Below are positions 21,740-33,500 of a stretch of DNA of 64,000 bases, in pieces. Made by a program: the position numbers and the translations under genes. This stretch comes from Setophaga petechia (taxonomy: Eukaryota > Chordata > Aves > Passeriformes > Parulidae): positions 620,001-684,000 of the forward strand of contig JANCRA010000061.1 of NCBI GenBank assembly GCA_024362935.1, read 5' to 3'. Position 1 is the first letter of the stretch. Every line of letters starts with the position of its first letter. The notes under the pieces were generated by a model. That model saw only the letters and a list, made by a program, of their open reading frames with translations. It had not been told where the DNA came from and did not search any database.

Positions 21740-24019
21740 ATAAATGATTGGGTATTATTTCATTCATTTTGATATCTTTTTATTTAATATAGATTTATAT
21801 CTTTTCATTTCATCTAGATTTGTTTACTTCCTCCAGCTTGGGAGAGTGAAGATTTACAACACTGCAAAACCATCTGCCCACACAGCAGTCAGCCCCGGGT
21901 GCGTGCATGCACACCCACCCGCTGTGCTTGCGCTTCTCAGCATCTCAGGGCTGCTGTCTGCACAGAATTGGGATGAATTTAACTGGACAGAGCCATGAGT
22001 GGGGTGTTCAGCTTGCCATGAACATTCATGTGGCAACAAACAACACAGAGCTCTCCAATCATATTATCACATGTGATTTCATTCTTGATGGGCACTGAGG
22101 AACACTCAAAAGCACCAAAGACACAGAAAAGAGGTGGAAAACATTGGCATCATGCTACTGCCGGTGTCATCATGGAGGAAAATCTATTGGGTTTCTCAAG
22201 GTGGTAGCTTTTCAAAAACTAGGAAAACTGCTCAGCGCCGGTTGCCCAATTCTGAATGGTTTGCTTGACTTGGCAAAACTGGGGTGTTAACAATGGACTC
22301 CATCCTTAGTTCAAATCATCTGCCCTCACCTGCAGACAAAAGCAGCACCACCAGCAGCAGAAGCTACATCAGTCAATTTTCCTGAAAAAGCTGTGTTAAA
22401 TTTGGGAGAGGAAAGGAAAACACGTCAGACACTGTGGATTAATGACAAGACTCTGAGGAACAGTTCCAAAGCAGAGGGCAGCAGCTTCTCTCTGGGCCAC
22501 TCCTTGTGCTCCAAGGCAGCCGGGCTGCCCTGGCTGCCCAGGACCCTGCGCTCCACGGGCTCTGCAGAGCTGCACAGCGGGGAGGCAGCTTGGGGCACCT
22601 CAGCCCCTGGGCAGGAGTGGCTTCTTGCTCTGGAGGGCTGCCTGTGGGCAAAAGCAGGGTGCTGGCCTTCTGCTCTTGGCCCTAGCCTGGCCTTGCACGG
22701 CTAATCCTGTTCCCTGTCTCAAATGTGCTAAAGAAAGACTTGTTTGTTTCCAGCTCTGCACAGGTGTGATTTGCACCACAAAATACCAAAGGACTAAGGC
22801 CTGAACAACAGACCCTGATTGAAGCCTCAACAACAGCACCTGAGCCAAAGCTGCCCTCTAGATGACCTTTCCAACCCAATGTTTTAGGTATCTACTCCTT
22901 AACCAAGTATTACTATCTAAAGGATTGTTGCTTGCATTCACTGGTGAAACACGTCTTCACCTTTCTGCATGAGGAAAACGGACAAGGCCACACCTGGCCT
23001 TGGTTCCTCCTTGAGCCCTGGGCAGGCTCGCGGAGAAAACCAAGAGGAGAACAAAACCAGCTGTCCCCCCAGCAGAAGCTCTGGCACGTTGCTCGTCCAG
23101 CGCTGTCAGAGCCGGGCTACTCTCACAGCGCACTCAGAAGCCTCGTGGCTGGCAAAGGTGGAGGCACTGCAGGATTTCCCGGTTCCTGGCCGTGGCTCTG
23201 CAGAGCTTGGCTGGGACAGCTTCCCCCAGCTGATGTGCAGCTCTGGATGAAGGGGAAAGCACTGGGGTAACTGGTGATGTATCTTCCTTAATCACCAGAG
23301 ACACCCTTTTGTAATAATGCTGAGGTGCATTGCTTAGCTTATCCTTTCCTGACTCTTTTTTGCACTTTTGCATGACAGTAAATTACACTGTTCCTTCAGC
23401 TGGTGTCTGTGTCTGCATCTCTGACCCTCCCCACCATCAAAACAAACACACAGCCAGTTTAGCATGAGACCTGCCTCTCTGCCAGCCCATCTCTTGGCAA
23501 ACACCCCTGGTGGCCATCTCCACAAATGAAATTCCCACTTTGCAACTTCCTTTTCTGCAGGCAGGTGAGAAAAGGAGCCACTCCCACCTCTGGACACCTC
23601 CAGAAACCAGCTGCTTTCAGCAGTCACAATCCGGAAATATCAATCTCATTCCTTGACCTGCCCACAGGGAGCTCCCTCTAAGAGGCCTTTTGTCCAAGGA
23701 TACCCACAGAAGAGCTTGAGAAGGAGCGGTTTGAAACACAACTGCTTCCGAGTTGAAACATGCCTTTATCAAATGAGCACACACCAACCTGTCCCAAAGG
23801 GAAAGCAGGCAGGAAAGAGAAGATCCTCTCCCACAACAGCAAACTGTGTTTCCTTCTGTCCCAGCTGGAGAGTGGAGGCCATGGCTGCACCTGACTTTGG
23901 GAAGGAGCCCTGGGAATTGGCCTGATCTGGGAGGGCAGCAAAAGGAATTCCCCAAGAAGTACGAAACGATTCTCTGGAAGCAGTAGCTGATTGTGGAGAG
24001 TTTTGCTGAAACATGGCTT
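21740..24019. other. No gene recognised
   Basis: No frame matches a known family and no splice-linked exons were seen. GC-rich patches (22490-22690, 23020-23260) have accidental frames only. Retroelement origin is possible but not shown. Confidence 0.5.
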
Positions 24020-24315
24020 ATGGGAAAGGCACATGAGAATATACAGCTAGGAAAGAAACAGCTGCCTTGTGCAAGGACACAGCCTCCTTGATAAGGAGCT
24101 GTTCAAGAAAATATGTGATAACAGGAGGTAAAAAAGAAGCCACAAACATCCTGAGAAAGGTGGGACTGACTTGTTATAGCTGACCAATAGTGAGCTCTAT
24201 TTTTGCAATATGTATGAGCCTTATTACTGTGATTATAAAAGTGTGCCTGTTAATCAATAAATCTGAGACCTGTTGATCATCATCGGATGAGCAATGTCTC
24301 CTGTCTACCTCGTCA
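24020..24315 (+). mobile_element. LTR-like segment
   Basis: CCAAT-like GACCAATAG, TATAAAA (24234-24240), AATAAA (24256-24261) and a TC-rich end finishing CGTCA give an LTR-like order on the plus strand. No partner LTR or target-site duplication was identified. Confidence 0.35.
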
Positions 24316-25379
24316 GAATTGTTTGCAGCCAGACCAGTTAGAGACTGTTTCTTAACAAGTTTGTTTCAAGTGCCACAGAACAAAGTTCTGACTTACAACA
24401 GAATGTGAAACAATACAAAGATTTTGGGCAAAACCCCCATCTCCCATACCTCAGCCTCAATGTAGAACCTTGTCCATGGGGATATTTTAATGTGACACAG
24501 GGGAAAGTGCTACAAAATGCCAATAGTTAAATGAGCATTGCATCTGAGGCATATGTTGATCCAGCAAGGTCACGCCACACTAATGCTCTGTAAGGGATGC
24601 CTGTGGTTCACCAGCAGATCACCATTTATCCAGTTTCCAAAAAACTCTACAGATCTTGTCAAAGTACACACTACAAATCTCTTGTTTAGGAGCATCTCCT
24701 GAAGGACATCTCAAATTTGTTTTTCACGGGATCCATTTGTAAGCCAGCACTATATTATACCGGGTTGTTAGGAGATGGCATTGGCACAGACTCACATCAA
24801 CTATTTAAGTATGGGACTTAGAACAGCAAACAATGCAGCTCCGTGTCAGAGATTGCACTTAAGCATTTTCACACCACCTTTCACAAGAACAATTCAATCC
24901 TGATGGCAGTGACTCAGGTCTGCCTCAAATATAAAGACAAGATCACTGCAAAAAACAGCAACCCCAAACTGGAAACAGTACAAATTAGAAGTAAGCAATA
25001 GAGATCCTTGATGCACCAACTTCCAGACACTGAAAATCTTGTTAATAATAGACTGCCTATACACCTAGAATATTTCTTAATGCTATAATTATTTAATATT
25101 TATATGCAGAATTGACTGACTATATCACTAAAGACATTTTTTCACTACAACAAAAACTCCACTTCCGTTATTATGGAATCCTTCCTATTTTAAAGTACCA
25201 CAGTGGGCACTCTCCTATTCAAAACTCTATGCTAGCTATTCGTAAACCATTGGAAAGTAAAGCTCCAAACAAAACAAAATTAAACCCCAAAGCATAGAAT
25301 TATTAACCCTAACAACATTTTGGAAAGCCACTACTGTTTGCAAACAAAAGATGCTCAACCTCTCAGTTGAGTATTTTCT
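24316..25379. other. No gene recognised
   Basis: AT-rich sequence without a supportable frame or repeat. Confidence 0.45.
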
Positions 25380-25990
25380 TCTAGCACGTTACTCAAAATG
25401 TTTCATATCCAGCAACTACTCTGATTCTCTCCAACAGTGAGCCAAGAGTCACCTCAGAGGCTGAATCAGTGAGGTGGGGATTTGCTTTATTCAGCGCCGG
25501 CTACATGGGGGATTGCTCCTTCTAACATATACATTCAGCACTTTACACAGCACAATTTATGGTTAGATTTCATGCATATTCGTTACATTCCTTGGGATAG
25601 GCGTGGTTATACAAATTATTTCTCCAAAGTCATTAATACCAATTGCATAGTTGGTGAGCAAGCATGGTAAACTCTGGTGGTTGCACTGAGGAAGGCTGCA
25701 AGTCTTCCTCAGGGGTCACTGCGAGGAAGGCCAGCAGTCTTCCTCACTTTGCACTTTTCACCTTTCTTTCTGAGGAACAGGCAGTCCTTCATCAGCCGTT
25801 TCTGCAGCAGTTTCAACAGGTTCTGTTCCTCTCATCTTAACAAGGTGTATTCTGTTTCTCTTACCTTGACAAGGCTGAGGCGCATCCTCCTTCTTAGGCT
25901 TGTCCTTAATACTTGCTGACTCTTCATAGTTAACTAACTCATGTTTACATGAGCTAACTATTGATCACCTCCTTTCAACTCCAGCAGCAA
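25380..25990 (-). mobile_element. LTR-like segment
   Basis: On the minus strand GCTGAATAAAGC (25491-25486 for the signal) is followed by a U5-like TCTGAGGTGACTCTTGGCTC. The look is of an avian ERV LTR; the ends are approximate. Confidence 0.35.
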
Positions 25991-26219
25991 ATAAACCCAC
26001 AAGTCCATCAGAGATGAATTAAAATACAATAGAACCTCCACTGAAAATGTAGCTTTGTTTTCTAGGAACTGCATAGAAAAATGGCTCTAAGTTTTCTCCA
26101 CTTAAAAGCCTGGGTAAATCCAGGCTCATAATCATGACACCCAAGAATTTACTGCCAGGGTGAACGCATGAAGCTCCTGTTACAGATGGATAATGAGATG
26201 ATTTGCTCTCGCAATTAAA

Positions 26220-26705
26220 TGATAACTATTGTGTGAATATTAAGAAAAGCTTTAGTGATGTGTAGTTATGTTATTGTAATTTAGATGTCCTCTGCTTTCC
26301 CCCTGTACTGTTGCCATCAGACAGCCAGGGCTGTCTAGGACAGGTAGAAAGAAGGTGTGCACACGCGTCCCTTACATGGGGCAGCTGGGAATGGAAAAGC
26401 TTGTTGCTTAGGGGGTGTGGCATGGCAACAGCTGACCTCCAATCAAGTTACAAGAAAGCAGTTTCCACCAATGAATGGCAAAGAAGAGCTGACTGACAGA
26501 CTTTGTGAGGGGCCAGGGCTGGCTGATGTAACCCCCGGCAGGGTATAAAAGACTGAGCATCGATCTTGAAGATGAACTGGCCACGTGGTGTGCATGAGGG
26601 GTGGTTCCCAGCGCTGCAGCTTTTCTCTTATGTCATCCTTTGTTTTATTTTTGTTAAGGTTTCATAAACCTTTTAAAATTTTCCAAGTGAGCAGTGGTTT
26701 TTAAC
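26220..26705 (+). mobile_element. ERV LTR, same family as 15493-15906
   Basis: TATAAAA at 26544-26550 in GGGTATAAAAGAC, followed by GTTAAGGTTTCATAAACC and an AACA end near 26704. It is homologous over its length to the minus-strand LTR at 15.5 kb. It points towards the ELL-like CpG island about 600 bases downstream. Confidence 0.6.
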
Positions 26706-27289
26706 ATCCCCAACAAGACTTCAAGACTAAGGGACAAAGCTTCCCCCTTCAACTCTCCACAGCAGCTCTAGGGAGTCTCTCTCCATTGCAAGATCTCCTT
26801 TGTCAGTCTGCAGTGACAAGAGTTGGCTGCAGGAGACATTTGCATTGGAACTCTCCCCAGATGGGGGCAAGAAAAAAGAAGAGGTGATTCTGAGGAAAGG
26901 CAACGCCATTTGGGAAGACACCAGCGTGAGTTCACTACAACTCTAGGCCAAAAGTCCCTTGAAGAAAGCAATATCCATCCATGGGGCAGCAGTTTAACTT
27001 GATCACAATGCTGACAAAATTGCTGCCCATTCCTGCTGCCGTAGCTGATTCCAAATCACAAGAAATGTGCCAACTCTGCCAAAGACAGGCAGACATGCTG
27101 AGATAAAACCAGCTAGTCTGCTGAAAAGGAGTCCAAATGAATCTTTTCTAACCCCCCCTTTTCATCATTTCCCCAGCCAAAACAGAGCAATGTCCTTCCT
27201 CTCTGTCACCGATGGTGAGCCAGGCACGGGATGCAGCGTGGGGACAGAGCCTGACACTGCTCGCAGTGCCCTCGCCAGGAGCTTCCACT

Positions 27290-27560
27290 GCCCTGTCGTG
27301 CCATAACGGGCCCTGCCCTTCGCTTGAGCCCGGCCAGCCCCGGAGCCGCCCCGCCCGCGCTGTGCCCGCAGCCCCGGCTCTGCCGCGCTCGTCCCCGCCA
27401 AGTCCGGGCCGCGCCGGAGCGCAGCGCCCCCCTCAGACCGAGCGCCGCCGGTGCAGCCGCGGCCGTGTCGCTGCAGGCGTTGTGGCCCCGTGGGTGATTG
27501 GCGCCATGGCGGAGCTGCCGCTGCCCGCCGGGCTCAGCGCCGGCACCTTCCCCGCTGTTA
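27290..27560 (+). promoter_or_regulatory. CpG-rich promoter/first-exon region of ELL-like unit 1
   Basis: A strongly GC- and CpG-rich patch (for example GCCGCGCTCG, GGGCCGCGCCGGAGCGCAGCG) in otherwise AT-rich surroundings. It contains ATG at 27506 in a GGCGCCATGG context, opening a frame that begins MAELPLPAGLSAG. The GLSAG is reminiscent of the GLSCG start of ELL proteins. The patch ends abruptly at 27557. Confidence 0.6.
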
Positions 27561-30500
27561 TGTTTGCCCAATTATCCCTTCCTAAAAAACCCCAAAGAAT
27601 ATTTGAGACAGCAGCAATTTTAATTGAATAGTTTAGAAAATATATCAATAAGGGATAATTTGGTTCAAATAATAGCGCATAGCCAAAAGATAACCGCGGG
27701 GTACGGAGTGCAGGGTTCTGGGACCCTTGCCACCTCATGGACAAGCTTGCCAAGTAAAAATTACCTGCTTGTATGCCATGGGTTAATAACATCTCCTCCT
27801 ATTTTCAGTTTGTCATATTTCTATCTCCGCCCTCATTACCACCTTTACCACGCGTGCGCCACCACTCAGTTTGGTGGTTGCACAAGTCTTTGGGGGTCAT
27901 CTGATGAAGATTTCGTAGTCTTCCTCTGTGTCCTTTAATTCACCTTTCGGTTACGCATGCGCACCAAACCAGTACAATGTAAGCCAAGACTAACATATCA
28001 CTCCATCTACATATCAAGGCAATAAATCCCTTATAGTTAGCATTATCTGGGGTCCAACCAAGTGTTGCTTCCTTTCTGCTCATTTTAGCAACTGTATCTT
28101 CAGCTTCTTTCCTCCTGTCCTTGTAAACATCTGCCGGGAGCGGTGGGGTGGAGCCCCTCCTCTCCCTCTCTTATTTGGCATTACAACTTTTAACTATTTT
28201 TATTATTCCCAAATATTAATTACTATACCAATATTGATTGCTGTTTCAATTTTATCAGCACAAATCATGCCTATTTACCACAGCCCGTAATTGTGTTCAT
28301 GGTGTCCTCCCTGGACTTTCCATGTCACCTCCTCCTGCAGAGCACCTGGGCATGCTGCTGGCTTGTTTCTTTTGAGGAGACTGGGATGAGGAAAGGTGGG
28401 AGGGTTGTGTCAAAGAGATGATATTTGAGTGATCGTGTACGTGCTGGAAGCCTCACAGCCTGACGGGGCCATGACAGGATGGCCCAGAGCTGGCAGGGCT
28501 GCACCTTGCTGCCCTGGTTACAGCTGCTCCTTTGCTCAGAGAGAGCCAAGTGCAGCACTTTTGTGCAGAAACACTTCATTAGCCCTGCTTTGCACAGCTG
28601 CAGCTACTGGGGTTGGTGGGGTGCCCCTTTCTGCACTTGGAAATGAGCAGAGTCAGTGATGGGACAGGGCAGGGCATTCCCTACCTGTGCCCATTGTGAA
28701 ATCCCTCTGCCCCCACTGTGTCACGTCCCGCTCCTCAGTGACATCCCGGCCAGCCTGGAACATGCAACTCCCCGTTTCCAAGGACACATGGCCATTGTCA
28801 CCAGCACAGGGCAGGAGCGCTCAGAGCCTTTGGTAGCTACAGCGAGAGTGGAAGTGTCAGAGCCACAGGGAGTGTTGTTCCAACTTGGCTGGTTCCAGCA
28901 AGAGCCGTTGTTCAAGAGCCCAATCCACCCACTGAGTGGAGGTAATTTTTCACAGTTCTGTGCAGAAAAGGGGGGCTCAGGGGCAAATTCACAAAGCCAG
29001 CAACACGAGAACCCAGAGTGTTTGAGTATTTTCGCATTTGAGCAAAGAAAGGAATTAGTGTTCATTGCCTGCAAGTTCCCTAGTTCTCTCCATAAGGAGT
29101 ATTCTGTCTGCTGTTGGCTAATGATCCTCTCACTTCTCATGCTCAATAGTTTGCGTGCTCAGTGTCTCCCTTCTTCTTAATGAGAGGTTTCTTGAGTGGG
29201 TGGCCATGGTCTGCCCCTGCTGGAATGGCCTTTTACCCTGCCGGAGCTGATTCAGCACAGTTGCTGCATCGGCTTTATCTCTTTGCTCCTTTTCTTGGGG
29301 ATTCTGCCAAATCTTGTCCTTGTGCCCATAAATTCTGCATTCTTTGTGTCCACCATCAGAGGTACATCCCCCTTCCCAAGCCTTGCTAACCTGCCCTGTG
29401 TCTTAGGTCACTGAAGCCTGTCAAGCCCTGCACCTCAACAAGGCAATGCAGCCAAGAAGTCACCTGCCTTTCCCAGGCCTGGCCATCACTTCCAGCTTGT
29501 TGGCTACTTTTGGTTTCGTGGGAATCATCCCCCTTCTTATTGATGAGACTTGAAAGCCATAATAGCCAAACATGAAGAGACACATTTTCCTAAGAAATAT
29601 TGTGCATTTTGCAGATATTTCAGCAGGATCAGTGTCTGTGTGGGAGCGGGAGCAGCCGAGGCAGAGCGGGATGGCGGAGCTGCGGGCCTGGGCAGGATCC
29701 AGTGAGTTCCGCAGGGCCCCAATCCGCACTGCGTCCCGCGGGGCCCCCAGCAGCACTGCCATGCCCGTCAGGGTGAGCCAGAGGTGCCAGGAGCAGCAGG
29801 TGAGGGGCAGGTGTGGGGCTCTGCGGGTTGGCAGGGGGTGGGGGCTTGGCCATGGTGTTGGTGTCAGGTGCTGCTGAGCCCGCGGGACCTGTTGGGCAGG
29901 GCTGGGGCCCCACTGGTGCTCCAAGGGCCCCTTGGAGGCAGCTGCCCGGGGGGAAGCCACTCACAGGGGGATGATACTGAGGAGGTGCCAGTGAAAATGG
30001 GAGGTTCTCTGATGGAAGTGGCTCTTAGGGATGACACTGAAGAGATCCCAGTGGAAGTGGGAGGTTGCTCTTACACATGCTCAGGGATAACACAGAGGAG
30101 GTGCCAGTGGGAGTCACATGTTCTCTGTGCTTTGACACTCAGGAAATTCATGCTCTGTACATGGCTCCTTGCCAAAATGCATGGATTTCTCATGGTTCTA
30201 TGTTTGTACTGCACTCATCGAACATGTCAGGATAAAGAAAACTTTCTAAAATATTTTTAGTATTAGGAGTAACCATTACTTTATTCCCAGCTGGGATGCT
30301 TAGTGGAGAACTACAGCAATTTTAAAGCTTTTCTAGTTATTGAAACACCTTTAGGAAACAAAGAAATAAATCTTCACTGGTTCTAAATTAAAGAATTCCT
30401 CCCATGGAGTAATATTCTTTCTTCTAATGGGTAGTGATATCTCCCTTCTTACGGTAATTAGTCCACAATTTTCATTCCATTTATCATAGCTTTTTTGATT

Positions 30501-33500
30501 TATCTCAGCCATTTTTGCCTTCAGAATGAAGCAGTTGGATGGCAGTAGTTGTTCTTGTTAAAAAATATGCTTATGCCAATAGACATTTTAGTGATTTTTG
30601 TGTTCCAATGGAATGTGTCAGATACTACACTAAATGATGAGTTCAGCCAGGCACCTCAATTTTGTAACCTCTGACTAACTTAGGAAAAACTATTTCCTAT
30701 AACTTAGGAGAAACTATTTTCCATCGATGGAAATAATTGCATCTAGAGCTGAGGAAAAGAGAAAGGGTTTTGGTGCCTGTTACAGTTGAAATTCATCTTT
30801 TGCAGTTGAAGTTGTTTTTGGAGCTGACTCCAGCATGTGCTTCCACAGTGGCAAATAAATCCCAGTGTCAGGTGCTGCCCCGACTTTGAGATCTTTTTGT
30901 GAGCCTTTAGCTTAGCACTGACAAGTTCAATTGTACATGGGCACTTGATTTCAAGGGAAGCCTGTGCCTATAAATTCCAGCAGCTGGGAAAGAATGACTT
31001 GCTACTCCAAGGCTTGGCTGCATTGGAGGCTGAGTGAGGGTGGCTCTCTCAGGGCACTTTTGTAGCTGGCTGCTTTTCGAGGGAGAACTGTGTCAAAGCA
31101 GCTCTTTTTAGTGATGCGACAGCAAACCTTTGCAAATCCAGCTCTTGTTTAAAGTGGAGGGCCTAGTTAATCATCAGTAATGGAGAGCAGGCTGAAGATT
31201 TTACAGAAAATTTCTTTCTCCTTTTAGCCATATGCCAGTGAGGCGTCACAGAAGGGAAGTGCGCAGGTTGTCAAATTGTATAACCCACTTGGAGGTATGG
31301 TTGGATTTTATATTTTGTTCAATGTCTGTAAGTTTTTAAACTCAGTAATTCATTTTTGGTGCATATTCATTGGATAGGGGATCTCTTGCATTCAGAGCTC
31401 TCAGCTGGGGGTGGCTTGTTCTCAGGTCAGCCTTGCAGTCTGTTGTCACAGCATTTAGCCACTGGTTTGTTTTCCTCTGAGAAAGTCTGCCAGTCCTTCC
31501 TTGTTCCCATACTACTTGATGGGTGGGAATTTGGAGCATGGAGGTCAAGGTTTGGACCACCTTATGCATTTTAATTCACAGACTTGGTTGCTAAGGTTTT
31601 GGTTTTGTAACACCTAGGCACTGTCATTATCTATTAAATTTAATTGGGAAATTGAAAGAAAATGACCTTGAGGAAATTGGATAATTTCATAAGGTCAATA
31701 TGGAAAACCATGCTTGATTTAATTTTTTGTCTTGGCCATTAATAAGTTTGCCAAAATTCTGCATTGAGTTCTCTTCAAGGAAATTGAAAGGAAGACATTG
31801 ATGTCATCTTGCCCATGAATTCCAACATTCCCCTCAAAGCACAATGTGCTTACGTGGTGCCATTTGTATTATTGTGTTCTGAGTGCTGTTTCCCCAAGGA
31901 GCCTGGCTGCAGGCAGACACCAGGTGCACATTCCCCTTCCAGGCACTCACTGGTGCTGCCTGCAGCAGTGAGCCGAGCCAGGCACAGCCAGCTGCCCTGA
32001 GCAAAACAGGCTCTGACCTGGCTGTGGCTGCAGTCCCCTGCCTGCAGGGACATCCCTGCCCCTGCAAGTGCAGCTCCTGCTCTGCCTTAGCCTAGTGCAG
32101 AGCATTTTAAGGCAGCATCATGGTGGCTTTTGGAGAGATAAAACTCAACTTCTGAATTTCTTATTGGGGACCTTCTGTTTCACATGTGAATTGATGATTT
32201 TTGTGATTCTTGGTGGTGGTCTACATAGATTCTAAGGGAATATTTAAGATTGAATACCTGGGGTGTGAGGACTGGCAGCAGTGAGTCAGTTGTGGAACTT
32301 GGTGGCACATCTGCTTTGGGCTGGTACAGAGAAGCTCAGGTGAGACAGGTCTGGTTGCTGGTAGAGTACAGGGTGCCTTTGCAACATGCTCCATAAAGGA
32401 CCAGTTAGGGACTGGGATTGTTCACAGAATCAGAGAATATGTGAGTTCAAAGGGATCCACAAGGATATGCAAGTTCAGCTGTGTTCTCAAGAGTCCCACC
32501 AGGTGCCTGTGGACCTTGTCCAAATGCTTCCTGAGCTCTGCTGGACTTGGTGCCATGAGCCCACTAAGTTGTGGGGAGCCTTTCCCTATGCCTGACCACC
32601 CTCTGGGTGTAGAACTCTCACCTAATTTTCATCTTCATGTTTGGTCATGGTTTCAGATAATTTTTGTTAGAAGTCATTCAGGGGTATGATTTTAGGAGGT
32701 GTTTTGCTTGAATCCGGTGGGAAGTTTCTGTATCTACATTGGATTGAACTTCTCAAAACAGTAGTAGTGCCTACGCTCTAGAACTGGCACGTTTACAGTG
32801 TTCTGTGTAATTGAAGTGTGTGATGTTTGTGCCATTAGGTTTGCAGGCAAATATCAGAGAGGCATGGTCCAAGGAACAGCAAGAGGAGAAAGGCATGAAA
32901 AGTTGGACCTACATTGACAGATTGAAGGAGCGTGTAAAGAAAGGTCAGTCTCTGTGTGTGGGATGGAAGAGACAAAGCTCCTGGATTTCTCCCCAGTACT
33001 CATGAAGTCTCCATCAGCCAGCAAGCACGAGTTCCTGGTTTCAGAACAGTGCCTGATGTGTCAAATCCCCTCCCTCACCTGCTGGCCACGCTTCCCCTGA
33101 TGCAGCCCAGGACACAGTTGCCTTTCTGGGCTGCCAGCACACGTTGCCAGCTCATGCCCAGCCTCTCATCCAGCAGCACTTCCAAGTCCTCCCCACCTTC
33201 ATCCCCCAGAGTGCCTGGGTGCCATGGCGTGTCCCAGTCCCAAAGATGCAGCACTTTGCATTTGCCCTGGTTGAATCTGATGAGGATTCCAGGGACCTAC
33301 TCGCCAAGGTTCTCCCTGTCCTTCTGGATGGCATCCCCGGCCTCTGGTGTTGGTAAATTTGGCAAGGCTGCATTTAATCCCACTGTCCATGTCATTCTTG
33401 GCATAGCTCAATGCTTGGGCTTACAAACCGGGGAAATCATATCAAAGCACCTTGCATAAAAGTAATTTTTTCATAAATATCACCCCTCCAATATCACTCC

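Noticed and set aside
22393..23270. Overlapping GC-rich frames of 60-112 codons
   Set aside because: No homology, no splice links and no coding pattern; probably non-coding.
28656..29180. 174-codon plus frame, repeated at 47526-48047
   Set aside because: Conserved because the whole block is duplicated at the DNA level; no family match and the copies differ in stop position.
29460..29960. Minus-strand frame antisense to the ELL-like N-terminal exon
   Set aside because: Pro/Ala-rich composition follows from GC content; the plus-strand exon has matching splice phase and is preferred.
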